A DNA stretch of 64,000 nucleotides from Paraconexibacter algicola (GCF_003044185.1 NZ_PYYB01000001.1:1818978-1882977); one strand, 5' to 3'; positions 33,657 through 42,639 are shown, counted from the first letter of the stretch. The notes: a model not told the origin generated them from the sequence alone. Translations and numbers: made by a program.

Positions 33657-33724
33657 CCCGCGAGTCTTACATGAACGGTCACGTTCGTGTGACGGACCGT
33701 CGCGCTTCGACGCGGGCGCGCCAG

Positions 33725-33768
33725 GGTCACCGGACCTTCACCAGCCGGTCACGGTGCGGTAACGGGGG
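33725..33768 (+). promoter_or_regulatory. four-unit 11-bp PHO-box-like array
   Basis: Four consecutive 11-base units: GGTCACCGGAC, CTTCACCAGCC, GGTCACGGTGC, GGTAACGGGGG. Each has the form xTxAC(C/G). Streptomyces PhoP boxes are 11-bp direct repeats with consensus GTTCACC, so this closely fits. It ends 16 bases before the -10 of the nuclease/nucleotidase gene, where an activator would replace the -35. Confidence 0.6.
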
Positions 33769-33784
33769 GCCGGGGAGCCGCGAC

Positions 33785-33790
33785 TAGCGT
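33785..33790 (+). promoter_or_regulatory. -10 hexamer TAGCGT, leaderless nuclease start
   Basis: TAGCGT lies 8 bases before GTG 33799. Confidence 0.5.
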
Positions 33791-33798
33791 CGCCGCCC

Positions 33799-36700
33799 GT
33801 GATCCCCAAGTCGCTGGTCCCCGCCGTCCTCTGCTGCCTCGCCGCGCTCCCGGCGACCGCTGTGGCCGACACCACGGCCCACTCGCTCGCGTCCGGTCCG
33901 CTGAGCCAGGACTGGTCCAACGCCGGCCTCATCACGGTGGACGACAACTGGAGCGGCGTGCCCGCGATCCAGGGCTTCCGCGGCGACGACGTGGTCACCG
34001 CGACCGGCGTCGACCCCCGCACGGCGACCGCCGACTCGACCGTCCTGGACGTCAACGCCAACCAGACCGCGCCGAACACCTTCTCCACCGGTGGCGTGAC
34101 CGAGTTCGCGATCGCCAACCCGACGATCGCGCTCGCCGGCTCGGGGACCGCCGACGCGCCCGGCATCGTCGCGCGGGTCGACGCGACCGGCCGCAAGGAC
34201 GTGACGGTCAGCTTCAACGCCCGTGACATCGACGGCTCGGCCGACGACGCCGTGCAGTCCATCGCCGTCCAGTACCGCCTGGGCACGACGGGCGCCTTCA
34301 CCCGCACGGGGATGGCCGCCACCGACGGCTACGTCGCCGACGCGAGCACCGGCGGCACGGCGACCCAGGTCACGCCCGTCACCGTCACGCTGCCCGACGC
34401 CACCGACGGGCAGGCGTCCCTCGACATCCGCATCCTCACCACCAACGCGAACGGCAACGACGAGTGGATCGGCATCGACGACCTCACGGTCGGCTCGACC
34501 GCCGCGACCGTCGACCCGGAGCCCACGCCGACCCCCACGCCGACGCCGACCCCCACGCCGACCCCGACGCCCGAGCCGCCGACGGTGCGGCCGATCGCCG
34601 AGATCCAGGGGACCGGGGCGACCAGCCCGCTCGACGGCCAGACCGTCACCACCGAGGGCGTCGTCACCGCCTCCTACCCGACCGGTGGCCTCAACGGCTT
34701 CTATCTCCAGACCCCGGGCACCCCGGACACCCCGGGCGCCTCCGACGCGATCTTCGTCTACGGCGGACCCAGCGGGTTCGCGACGTCACCGGCGGTCGGG
34801 GACCCCGTCCGCGTCACCGGCACGGTCGGCGAGTTCAACACCGTCACCCAGATCACCGCCACGAGCGTCGCCGCCGCCCCGTCGGTCACCGGCACCGTGA
34901 CGCCCAAGACGACCGTTCCGGGCACCGACTGCGTCCTCCCGGGCACCGACTGCCTCGCCGGCACCGCGCTCGACGCCGCCCGCGAGCCGCACGAGGGCGA
35001 GCTGTTCCAGCCGACCGCCGACTGGACCGTCACCGACTCCTACGACGGCTCGCCGTTCCCGAGCACCTCCTCGAACTTCTTCGGCGAGATCGGCCTGGCG
35101 GCCGGCAGCGACCGCGCGCTCGTGCAGCCCACCGAGGTCCACGACGCCCAGACCGAGTCCGCGCTCGTCACCGCCCGCACCCGCTACAACGACGCCCACC
35201 GCATCGTGCTGGACGACGGCGCGACCGTGAACTACACGACGCAGACCGGCCAGCCGTACCCGTGGCTGACCCCGACGAACACCGTGCGCGTCGGCGCCGC
35301 CGTCACGTTCCCCAAGCCGGTCGTCCTCACCTACGGCTTCGGCACCTGGCGGGTGCTCCCGCAGTCCCAGGCGCAGGGCGCGTCGACCGACAAGGTCGCC
35401 TTCGAGCAGGACCGCCCGGCCGCCCCCGCCGCGGTCGGCGGGGACATCCGCCTGGCCACCTTCAACGTCCTGAACTTCTTCCCGACCACCGGCGAGGAGT
35501 TCGTCTCCTCGGGCCTCGGGAGCTGCACGTACTTCACCGACCGGGCCGGGCAGCGCACGACGACCCGTGACTGCGGCGCCAGCGGCCCGCGCGGCGCGGC
35601 CAACGACGCCAACCTCGCCCGGCAGCGCGACAAGATCGTCGACGCGATCGGCAAGCTCGGCGCGGACGTCGTCGCGCTCGAGGAGATCGAGAACTCCGTG
35701 AAGTTCGGCAAGCCGCGCGACTTCGCGCTCGACGCGCTCGTGACCGCGCTGAACGCCGCGCAGGGCGCCGGCACCTGGGCGGCCGTCCCGTCCCCGCCCG
35801 CGGCGGAGCTGCCCGACCTCGCCGAGCAGGACGTCATCCGGCCGGCGTTCATCTACAAGCCCGCGAAGGTCGCGCTCGTCGGCGCCTCGAAGGTCCTGAC
35901 CGGCAGCGCCGCGTTCGCCAACGCGCGGGAGCCGCTCGGCCAGGTCTTCAAGGCGGTCGGGCGCCCCGACAGCCAGGGCTACCTCGTCGTCGCCAACCAC
36001 TTCAAGTCCAAGGGCTCCGGGGCCGACGACGGCACCGGCCAGGGGCTCGCCAACCCCGACCGCGTCGCGCAGGCCCAGGCGCTCGTGACCTTCGCCGACG
36101 ACCTCAAGACCGCGCGCGGCGTCGACCGCGTCTTCCTCACCGGCGACTTCAACGCGTACTCCAAGGAGGACCCGATCCAGGTCCTCGAGGACGCCGGCTA
36201 CGACGCCCTGGAGGCCGACGACCCGACCCGCGAGAGCTACAACTTCGGGGGCCTCGACGGGTCGCTGGACCACGTGCTCGCCAACGCGGCCGCGAAGACC
36301 GACGTCGCCGGTGTCGACGTCTGGCAGATCAACGCCAACGAGTCCGTCTTCTACGAGTACAGCCGCTTCAACGCCAACGTCACGAACCTCTACGACGCGG
36401 GGCCCTACCGCTCCTCCGACCACAACCCGGAGGTCGTCGGCATCGACCTGCCGGCACGTCCGCCGGTCGAGGTCCAGATCCTCGGGACCAACGACTTCCA
36501 CGGCCGCCTGGTCGACGACCCGCAGTCGACCGCGGCGGGCGCAGCGGTCCTCTCCGGGGCGGTCAAGCAGCTCCGCGCGCAGAACCCCAACACGGTCTTC
36601 GCCGCGGCGGGTGACCTCATCGGCGCGACGACCTTCGACTCGTTCATCGACCAGGACAAGCCGACGATCGACGCGCTGAACGAGGCCGGTCTCGAGGTCT

Positions 36701-39366
36701 CGGCGGTCGGCAACCACGAGTTCGACCAGGGCTACGACGACCTCGTGAACCGTGTCATGAACCTGAACGCCGCGAAGGGCGGTGCCCGCTGGAAGTACCT
36801 CGGCGCGAACGTCCGCTTCAAGGCCTCCAACTCCCGGGCACTCGAGGGCACGTGGATCAAGGAGATGGACGGGGTGCAGGTCGGCTTCGTCGGCGCGGTG
36901 ACCGAGCACCTCGACGAGCTCGTCTCGCCCGCCGGGATCGCGGACATCAAGGTCACCGACATCGTCCAGGAGACCAACGTCGCCGCCGCGGACCTGAAGA
37001 CCGCCGGCGCCGACGTCGTCGTCCTGCTCGTCCACGAGGGCGCGCCGAGCACCGCCTGCGAGACCATGGCCAGCGATCCGGCCTCCGACTTCGCGCGGAT
37101 CATCACCGGGGTCAGCGACGACGTGGACGCGATCGTTTCGGGCCACACGCACCTGGCCTACGACTGCTCCTTCCCGGTCCCCGGCTGGGCCGCCCGCCCG
37201 GTCACGACGCGGCCCGTGGTCTCCGCGGGCCAGTACGGCTCGAACCTCAACAAGCTCACCTTCACGGTCGACCCCGGGACGGGCATCGTGCAGGCGCGGA
37301 GCCAGTCGATCCTGCGCCTGAAGGCGACCAACGCCGGCCCGGCCAACTACCCGGTCGACGGCCCGACGAAGACGATCGTCGACGCGGCGGTCGCCAACGC
37401 CGAGGTGCTCGGCGCGCAGGTACTCGGTCGGATCGGAGCGCCGTTCAACCGCGCCAAGCTCTCGACCGCCGCGGAGAACCGCGGAGGCGAGTCGAGCCTG
37501 GGCAACCTCGTCGCCGAGGTGCAGCGCTGGGCGACCCGCAACGCCGAGTCCGGCTCGGCGCAGCTCGCGTTCATGAACCCGGGTGGTCTGCGCGCCGACC
37601 TGGTCGGCGTCACCGGCGCCCTGCCGCGCGACGTCACGTTCCGCCAGGCGGCGACCGTGCAGCCGTTCGCCAACACCCTGGTGAACATGGACCTCACCGG
37701 CGCCCAGATCAAGGCGGCGCTCGAGCAGCAGTGGCAGCCGGCCGGGGCGTCGCGTCCCTTCCTGAAGCTCGGGATCTCCAAGGCGCTGACCTACACGTAC
37801 GACGCGGCGCTGCCGCAGGGGTCCCGGATCACGGGCATCCGGGTCGATGGCGTCCCGGTCACGCCGACACAGACGTTCTCGGTGACCGTCAACTCCTTCC
37901 TCGCCAGCGGCGGTGACAACTTCAGCGCGTTCGCCGGCGGCACCGGCAAGCAGGACACCGGCCGGACGGACCTGCAGGCGATGGTCGACTACTTCGCCGC
38001 GATGGCCAGCGGCGTGCAGCCGCCGCTGGCGCTCGACGCGTCGCAGCGCGCTGTCGGCGTGCGGTTCCCGAGCGGGGCGCCCTCGTCCTACGCGCCGGGT
38101 GCGACGGTCGCGTTCTCGCTGAGCTCGCTCTCGATGTCGACGGCCGACGACGCGAAGGACGCGAACGTCACGGTCAAGCTCGGCAGCGCGACGCTCGGGA
38201 CCTTCCCGGTGACCACCACCGCCGGGACGACGCCGGACGACGAGATCGGGACGGCGAGCGTCAGCGTGACCGTCCCGGCGAACGCGCCCGCCGGCCCGGC
38301 CGAGCTCGTCGTCGAGGGCGCCACGACGGGCACCCGGGCGGTCGTGCCGATCACCGTCGCCCGCCGCCAGGCGGTCACCGCCACGGGCGCAAGCGTCGTC
38401 TGGGGCCAGACGCTCGCCATCCCGGTCACCGTCGACGGCAACGCGGGGACCCCGACGGGCACCGTGGAGCTGCGGGACGGCACCACGCGGTTGGTCGACG
38501 GCACCCTGGGCGCCGGCGGCACCGCGACGCTGACGCTCCCCGCCCGCTCGCTCGACCCGGGCACGCGGACGGTGACCGTCGCCTACGGCGGAGGCGGCGT
38601 CTACGACGCGCAGACGACCACGATCACCGTGACCGTCACGAAGGCCCCGGCCACGGTGTCCGCGCCCACGACCGCGGTGCCGTTCGGCCAGAACGGGACC
38701 GTCGTCGTCACCGTCAGCACGCCGGCCGGCACGACGCCGACCGGCACCGTGCGGATCCTGCGCGGGGCAGCCGAGCTGGGCAGCGCCCCGCTTGGATCCG
38801 ACGGCCGCGCCACGGTGCCGGTGGCCTCCTCGGGGCTCGCCTCCGGACCGAGCGAGCTGACCGCGAGGTACGACGGGAGCACGTTCCTGCAGGACGCGTC
38901 CTCGACGTTCACGTACACGGTCGGCGCGGCCCCGACCCCGGACCCCGATCCGACACCGCAGCCGACCCCGACGCCCGTGACCCCCGGGCCGACGCCCGGC
39001 ACCCCGACCCCGACCCCGGGCACCCCCGGCACGGGCACGACGCCGACGACCCCGCAGCCGACCCCCGGCCCGGGCACCACGCCCCAGCCGCCGGTGAGCG
39101 GCCAGGGACCGGCGGCGTGCGTCGGCAACCGCCGCGTCACCGTCACGCTGCGCCCGAAGAAGGGCCAGAAGCTGCGGTCGGGCACCGCGACGTTCCGCGG
39201 CCGGGCGGTCACGCTCCGCAAGCGCGGGCGCGTCCTCGTCGCCACGATCGACCTGCGGGGCCTGCGCGAGGCGACCTACACGGTGCGGCTCGTCGGTCGC
39301 ACCACGACCGGCCGCCGCGTCACGGCGACGGTCCGCGTCAAGAGCTGCGTGCGGACCGCGCGCTGA
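33799..39366 (+). CDS. giant exported nuclease / 5'-nucleotidase fusion
   Basis: A 1855-residue exported protein. Signal peptide (1-24), beta region (about 25-235), Thr-Pro linker (241-260), an OB-like ExeM/NucH segment (about 268-360), then an endonuclease/exonuclease/phosphatase domain (about 550-885: LATFNVLNFF, ALEEIEN, NHFKSKG, LTGDFNAY, SLDHVLA, SSDHNPE). A UshA-type 5'-nucleotidase follows: metallophosphatase (about 891-1165: GTNDFHGR, AAGDLIG, GNHEFDQG, SGHTHL) and nucleotidase domain (about 1195-1405). Two Ig-like repeats (about 1528-1710), a Thr-Pro linker and a Cys-bounded beta domain (1773-1854) end it. It could release phosphate from extracellular DNA, matching the PHO-box-like array upstream. 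Confidence 0.85.
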   Translation: MIPKSLVPAVLCCLAALPATAVADTTAHSLASGPLSQDWSNAGLITVDDNWSGVPAIQGFRGDDVVTATGVDPRTATADSTVLDVNANQTAPNTFSTGGVTEFAIANPTIALAGSGTADAPGIVARVDATGRKDVTVSFNARDIDGSADDAVQSIAVQYRLGTTGAFTRTGMAATDGYVADASTGGTATQVTPVTVTLPDATDGQASLDIRILTTNANGNDEWIGIDDLTVGSTAATVDPEPTPTPTPTPTPTPTPTPEPPTVRPIAEIQGTGATSPLDGQTVTTEGVVTASYPTGGLNGFYLQTPGTPDTPGASDAIFVYGGPSGFATSPAVGDPVRVTGTVGEFNTVTQITATSVAAAPSVTGTVTPKTTVPGTDCVLPGTDCLAGTALDAAREPHEGELFQPTADWTVTDSYDGSPFPSTSSNFFGEIGLAAGSDRALVQPTEVHDAQTESALVTARTRYNDAHRIVLDDGATVNYTTQTGQPYPWLTPTNTVRVGAAVTFPKPVVLTYGFGTWRVLPQSQAQGASTDKVAFEQDRPAAPAAVGGDIRLATFNVLNFFPTTGEEFVSSGLGSCTYFTDRAGQRTTTRDCGASGPRGAANDANLARQRDKIVDAIGKLGADVVALEEIENSVKFGKPRDFALDALVTALNAAQGAGTWAAVPSPPAAELPDLAEQDVIRPAFIYKPAKVALVGASKVLTGSAAFANAREPLGQVFKAVGRPDSQGYLVVANHFKSKGSGADDGTGQGLANPDRVAQAQALVTFADDLKTARGVDRVFLTGDFNAYSKEDPIQVLEDAGYDALEADDPTRESYNFGGLDGSLDHVLANAAAKTDVAGVDVWQINANESVFYEYSRFNANVTNLYDAGPYRSSDHNPEVVGIDLPARPPVEVQILGTNDFHGRLVDDPQSTAAGAAVLSGAVKQLRAQNPNTVFAAAGDLIGATTFDSFIDQDKPTIDALNEAGLEVSAVGNHEFDQGYDDLVNRVMNLNAAKGGARWKYLGANVRFKASNSRALEGTWIKEMDGVQVGFVGAVTEHLDELVSPAGIADIKVTDIVQETNVAAADLKTAGADVVVLLVHEGAPSTACETMASDPASDFARIITGVSDDVDAIVSGHTHLAYDCSFPVPGWAARPVTTRPVVSAGQYGSNLNKLTFTVDPGTGIVQARSQSILRLKATNAGPANYPVDGPTKTIVDAAVANAEVLGAQVLGRIGAPFNRAKLSTAAENRGGESSLGNLVAEVQRWATRNAESGSAQLAFMNPGGLRADLVGVTGALPRDVTFRQAATVQPFANTLVNMDLTGAQIKAALEQQWQPAGASRPFLKLGISKALTYTYDAALPQGSRITGIRVDGVPVTPTQTFSVTVNSFLASGGDNFSAFAGGTGKQDTGRTDLQAMVDYFAAMASGVQPPLALDASQRAVGVRFPSGAPSSYAPGATVAFSLSSLSMSTADDAKDANVTVKLGSATLGTFPVTTTAGTTPDDEIGTASVSVTVPANAPAGPAELVVEGATTGTRAVVPITVARRQAVTATGASVVWGQTLAIPVTVDGNAGTPTGTVELRDGTTRLVDGTLGAGGTATLTLPARSLDPGTRTVTVAYGGGGVYDAQTTTITVTVTKAPATVSAPTTAVPFGQNGTVVVTVSTPAGTTPTGTVRILRGAAELGSAPLGSDGRATVPVASSGLASGPSELTARYDGSTFLQDASSTFTYTVGAAPTPDPDPTPQPTPTPVTPGPTPGTPTPTPGTPGTGTTPTTPQPTPGPGTTPQPPVSGQGPAACVGNRRVTVTLRPKKGQKLRSGTATFRGRAVTLRKRGRVLVATIDLRGLREATYTVRLVGRTTTGRRVTATVRVKSCVRTAR
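34515..34575 (+). repeat. Thr-Pro linker microsatellite
   Basis: Short tandem units of ACGCCGACCCC type encoding alternating Thr and Pro between the N-terminal beta region and the nuclease part. Confidence 0.7.
38930..39085 (+). repeat. Pro/Thr/Gly linker repeats
   Basis: Second low-complexity stretch of the same protein, encoding PTP, DPDP and PGTP units before the C-terminal Cys-bounded domain. Confidence 0.6.
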
Positions 39367-39387
39367 GCCGGTGCTGCGCCGGTGCCC

Positions 39388-40581
39388 TCACGTGGGCGCC
39401 GGCGCGAGCACGGGGATCTCGAGGTCCAGGCCGGGGGCTCCCGGCCCCGCCTGCAGCGGCAGCCGCACGAGCCCGCGGCCCTCGAGGTACGGGGCCAGGT
39501 GGCGCCCCGCGACCTTGCTCGGCGGCCACCACAGCGGCTCGGCACCCACCGAGCCGACGTCGCGCGGACCCTGGCGCTCGAGGAACCGGTCGCGCCGTCC
39601 GGTGAGCAGCCGCCCGCGGAGCACCTGCCGCAACGGCGGCAGGACGTCCAGGCGCCCGAGCTCCCAGGCGATGTGCGCGGCGGCGGCCTCCGCCTGCTGG
39701 CAGGCGAGCCCGCCCTGCTTGACCGGCCGGTCCGTCATGTCGCCGACGGCGTAGACGCCGTCGAGGCCGTCGACCACCCCGTGGTCGCTCACGGGCACGA
39801 ACCCCTGCGCGGTCGCGGGCACCCCGTCCAGGCGTGGGCCCTCGAGCGCGGGGAGCGCGAGCACGCGGTCGACGCGCAGCACGGGATCGAACCCCGTGTC
39901 GACGATGCCGCCCGCACGGACCTCCGCGGCGACGCCCCGGTGCACGGTGATCCCGGCGTCGCGCAGGAGCTCGGCCACCACCACCGATCCCTGGGGACCG
40001 AACACCGACAGCGGCTGCAGCTCGGGCGTGACGAGGTGCAGCTGCGTGCCGGGCCGCCGGACGGTCAGCGCCTCCGCGGTCATCAGCGCCAGCTCGTAGA
40101 GCGGCAGCGGCCACGTCGCCCCGCGCGGCACGACGAAGGCCACCGAGCGCGCCCGGCCAGCGTGCAGGTCGGCGACGAGCTCGCCGAGCAGGCGACGCCC
40201 GGCGCCGAGCGTCGTCGCGGCGCAGAACGCCGGGACCGCGGTGGCGCCGAGCGCGAGCACGAGCGTGTCGTAGGGGACCTCCAGGCCGTCGGCGCAGCGC
40301 ACGCGACGCCGGTCGGCGTCGACCGCGACGACCGCGGCCCGCACGAACGTGCCGTCGAGCTCGCCCAGCAGCTCGCGCAGGGCGATCCCGTCCGCGCTGC
40401 CGCGAGCGAACGGCGCAGCGGTCTGCAGGGCGCGCAGCTCGAACACCGGCTCGGGGGCCACGAGCGTGAGGTCGACCGCGTCCGCGGCGAGCGCGCGGAG
40501 GGCCAGCACCGCCTCCAGCGCGGCGACGCCGCCGCCGACGACCACGACGCGGATGGGCGGGACGGGGGCTGCGCTGGACAT
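39388..40581 (-). CDS. NAD(P)/FAD-dependent pyridine nucleotide-disulfide-type oxidoreductase
   Basis: A 397-residue flavoprotein resembling sulfide:quinone oxidoreductases and type II NADH dehydrogenases. The FAD site is VVVVGGGVAALEAVLAL (about 11-27). YDTLVLALGA marks the middle, and GLDGVYAVGDMTDRPVKQGGLA binds the flavin at the C-terminal side. I cannot place the catalytic Cys pair of true sulfide:quinone reductases, so the substrate is open. The start ATG 40581 has CAGGAT 6 bases upstream. It is divergent from a NarL-type regulator. Confidence 0.75.
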   Translation of the reverse strand: MSSAAPVPPIRVVVVGGGVAALEAVLALRALAADAVDLTLVAPEPVFELRALQTAAPFARGSADGIALRELLGELDGTFVRAAVVAVDADRRRVRCADGLEVPYDTLVLALGATAVPAFCAATTLGAGRRLLGELVADLHAGRARSVAFVVPRGATWPLPLYELALMTAEALTVRRPGTQLHLVTPELQPLSVFGPQGSVVVAELLRDAGITVHRGVAAEVRAGGIVDTGFDPVLRVDRVLALPALEGPRLDGVPATAQGFVPVSDHGVVDGLDGVYAVGDMTDRPVKQGGLACQQAEAAAAHIAWELGRLDVLPPLRQVLRGRLLTGRRDRFLERQGPRDVGSVGAEPLWWPPSKVAGRHLAPYLEGRGLVRLPLQAGPGAPGLDLEIPVLAPAPT

Positions 40582-40635
40582 GCCCCGATCCTGCCGCGGG
40601 CCGGCGGTCGCGCCATCCGGGCGGGACGCTCGCCG

Positions 40636-40658
40636 CGGTCCGTGTCCACTACGGACCG
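40636..40658. promoter_or_regulatory. inverted repeat between oxidoreductase and NarL regulator
   Basis: CGGTCCGT (40636-40643), 7 bases, ACGGACCG (40651-40658), perfect 8-bp arms. The right arm can alternatively pair with GGTCCG just downstream. Placed about 12 bases before the regulator's -10. Confidence 0.45.
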
Positions 40659-40670
40659 GGGTCCGCGGGC

Positions 40671-40676
40671 TAGCAT
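40671..40676 (+). promoter_or_regulatory. -10 hexamer TAGCAT, leaderless NarL-type start
   Basis: TAGCAT lies 7 bases before GTG 40684. Confidence 0.5.
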
Positions 40677-40683
40677 CGGGGGT

Positions 40684-41325
40684 GTGAGCGAGATCCGCAT
40701 CGTCCTCGCCGACGACCACGGCGTCGTGCGCTCCGGTCTGCGCCTGCTGCTGGAGGCCGAGCCGGAGTTCGCCGTGCTCTCCGAGGCGGCGGACGTCGAC
40801 GGGATGCTGCGCGCCGTCCTGGGCCACAAGCCCGACGTGCTCGTGCTCGACCTGAACATGCCGGGGACGACGTCCAGCCTCGACGCGATCCCGGGAGTGG
40901 GGGAGCGGTCCCCGGGGACGCGGACGGTGATCCTGACGATGCAGGACGACCCCGAGTACGCGCGCCGGGCGCTGCGCGCGGGCGCCTGCGGGTACGTGCT
41001 GAAGGAGGCGGCGGACACCGAGCTCGTCGAGGCGGTCCGCAGCGCGGCGGAGGGACGCACGTACCTGACCCCGAGCCTCGGGGCGCGCCTCGCGACGCTC
41101 CCCGAGACCCCGCAGGGTCCGCCGGACGACCTCTCCCCTCGAGAGCGCGAGGTGCTGCGGTTGATCGCCCTCGGGCACACGAACCCCGAGATCGCGCAGC
41201 AGCTCTTCCTGTCGGTCCGGACGGTCGAGACGCACCGGACCCACGTCCAGCAGAAGCTGGGCCGCAGCTCGAGGGCGGAGCTGGTCCGCTACGCCCTCGA
41301 CCACGGCCTGCTGACGCCGGACTGA
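40684..41325 (+). CDS. NarL/FixJ-family response regulator (orphan)
   Basis: A 213-residue response regulator: receiver (about 3-122) with D10-D11, phosphorylatable Asp in VLVLDLNMPG (about 58) and the Lys in GYVLKEAA. A LuxR-type HTH follows (about 145-205: LSPREREVLRLIALGHTNPEIAQQLFLSVRTVETH). No histidine kinase adjoins, so it is an orphan here. The start is GTG 40684 behind TAGCAT. Confidence 0.85.
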   Translation: MSEIRIVLADDHGVVRSGLRLLLEAEPEFAVLSEAADVDGMLRAVLGHKPDVLVLDLNMPGTTSSLDAIPGVGERSPGTRTVILTMQDDPEYARRALRAGACGYVLKEAADTELVEAVRSAAEGRTYLTPSLGARLATLPETPQGPPDDLSPREREVLRLIALGHTNPEIAQQLFLSVRTVETHRTHVQQKLGRSSRAELVRYALDHGLLTPD

Positions 41326-41343
41326 CGCCGGCGTCGGCAGCGA

Positions 41344-41628
41344 TCAGTGCGCCACGGGGCGCAGCCGCGGCCGCGCGGTGCGCGCGGGGGCGGGACGGGC
41401 GTCGGCCGCCGCCGGGGCGGTCGACGGGACGGGCGCCGCGTCGTCGGCCATGAGCGCCACGACCGACCGGCAGATGAGGACCGCGCAGACGGCGATCAGC
41501 GCGAGGACCGCGGCGACCGCGGCGGTGCTGGCGACCGTCCACATCCAGATCTCGGCGGCCACGACGCCGTACACGACGGCGGCGGCGAGGGCGATGAAGG
41601 CGCCCGGGGAGCGGGTGATGAGGAACAT
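41344..41628 (-). CDS. small two-helix membrane protein
   Basis: A 94-residue protein: two hydrophobic helices (about 8-27 and 30-57) and an Ala/Pro/Arg-rich cytoplasmic-looking tail. GGAG lies 9 bases before ATG 41628. No domain is recognised. It may belong to a minus-strand set with the zinc-ribbon and DUF488 genes, though gaps of 54 and 100 bases separate them. Confidence 0.5.
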   Translation of the reverse strand: MFLITRSPGAFIALAAAVVYGVVAAEIWMWTVASTAAVAAVLALIAVCAVLICRSVVALMADDAAPVPSTAPAAADARPAPARTARPRLRPVAH

Positions 41629-41728
41629 GGCTGCATGCTCCGCCCGGCGGGACGCCCGCACGTCCGGGGCGCCCACCGGTCCGGGGGCGGGCTTTCCCGC
41701 AGGTCGGCTCCGTGGTCCGGTCGCCCGC

Positions 41729-42031
41729 TCAGTCCCACAGGCCCCGGAACTGCCACGTGAGCGGTGCGCCGCAGCGGCTGCACGGCACCGCGGCGGCCCG
41801 CCCGGCCACGAGCCGCTCGAGCGCGGCGTCGGCGCGGACGGCCGTCGCGCCGCAGTCGGGGCACGGCTCGTCCGGCGCGCCGGCGGGATCGGCACCGACC
41901 GATCGTGCGCGACCGCAGCCACCGCAGGCCCGTACGACGCGCTCGACGAGGAAGCCCGGACCGACGGTCAGCGGGACGTCGGGCGCCGCGCAGCCGGCGC
42001 CGGTGCAGTGCAGGAGTCCGAAGGTGCCCAT
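41729..42031 (-). CDS. small zinc-ribbon-like protein
   Basis: A 100-residue protein with Cys pairs spaced like zinc ribbons: HCTGAGC, CGGCGR, CPDCG and CSRCG. That is enough ligands for two zinc sites. No catalytic motif is seen. ATG 42031 has no clear ribosome site. Role unknown. Confidence 0.55.
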   Translation of the reverse strand: MGTFGLLHCTGAGCAAPDVPLTVGPGFLVERVVRACGGCGRARSVGADPAGAPDEPCPDCGATAVRADAALERLVAGRAAAVPCSRCGAPLTWQFRGLWD

Positions 42032-42085
42032 GGGGACGGGTCGCCCCGGGCGGGCCGGGCCTGACGGTCGCGCAAGCGGGCCGGT

Positions 42086-42526
42086 CTACAGGTCGATCAC
42101 GACGAGCTCGGGGCGGCGCTCGCGCAGCGCGTCGGTGACCTGGCGGCGGTGGCACTCGTGCGGCTGCGCCTCGAAGCACAGCAGCGCGGTGGCCGGGCCG
42201 TCGTCGAGCTCGGCGGCGAGCGCGTCGAGCTCCTCTCCCGCCGTGTCGCGCAGGTGTGCGCGGTACTGCTCGGCGCCCTCCTGTACCCGCCGGTTGCGGT
42301 AGAGCCAGCGGATGTCCGGGGGCGTGCCCAGCGTGCGCCGGTTCTCGTAGGCGATGCCCGCCTCCTGGAGGGTCGCGCCGAGCCGCGTCTTGGAGAACCC
42401 GGCGCGGCGCGACTGCGGCCGGAACCGCACGTCGAGCACGCGCCGCACCCCGGCGGCCTGCAGCTCGGCGACGAGCTCCTCCAGCCGCAGTCCCTCGTAG
42501 CCGATCGTCCAGATGCGCGGGGCCAT
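42086..42526 (-). CDS. DUF488 family protein
   Basis: A 146-residue DUF488 protein with the family signature WTIGYEGLRLEELVAELQAAGVRRVLDVR and the Cys-His pair CFEAQPHECHRR near the end. The fold is conserved across bacteria; function is not established. ATG 42526 was chosen over in-frame ATG 42532, because TACACC lies 6 bases before 42526. Confidence 0.82.
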   Translation of the reverse strand: MAPRIWTIGYEGLRLEELVAELQAAGVRRVLDVRFRPQSRRAGFSKTRLGATLQEAGIAYENRRTLGTPPDIRWLYRNRRVQEGAEQYRAHLRDTAGEELDALAAELDDGPATALLCFEAQPHECHRRQVTDALRERRPELVVIDL

Positions 42527-42639
42527 GGTCATGGTGTACCCGCCGCCGCGGCCGCACGAGTCGGGCCACGGCGAGAGCGGGCGCCGGATCGACAGGACCG
42601 GCCCGCGGGAGCGCGGGCTGCGTGCGATGGTCCCCGGTG

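Noticed and set aside
33673-33693. Small inverted repeat GTCAC-N6-GTGAC before the M19-like gene
   Set aside because: Arms are only 5 bp, and overlapping alternative pairings exist; too weak beside the PHO-like array to call separately.
34515-39085. Tandem Thr/Pro-coding repeats as a possible CRISPR or satellite array
   Set aside because: Units are short, irregular and in frame within a long coding sequence; they encode linkers.
41326-41337. GACGCC/GGCGTC palindrome between NarL regulator and small membrane gene
   Set aside because: No loop and very short; expected by chance at this GC content.
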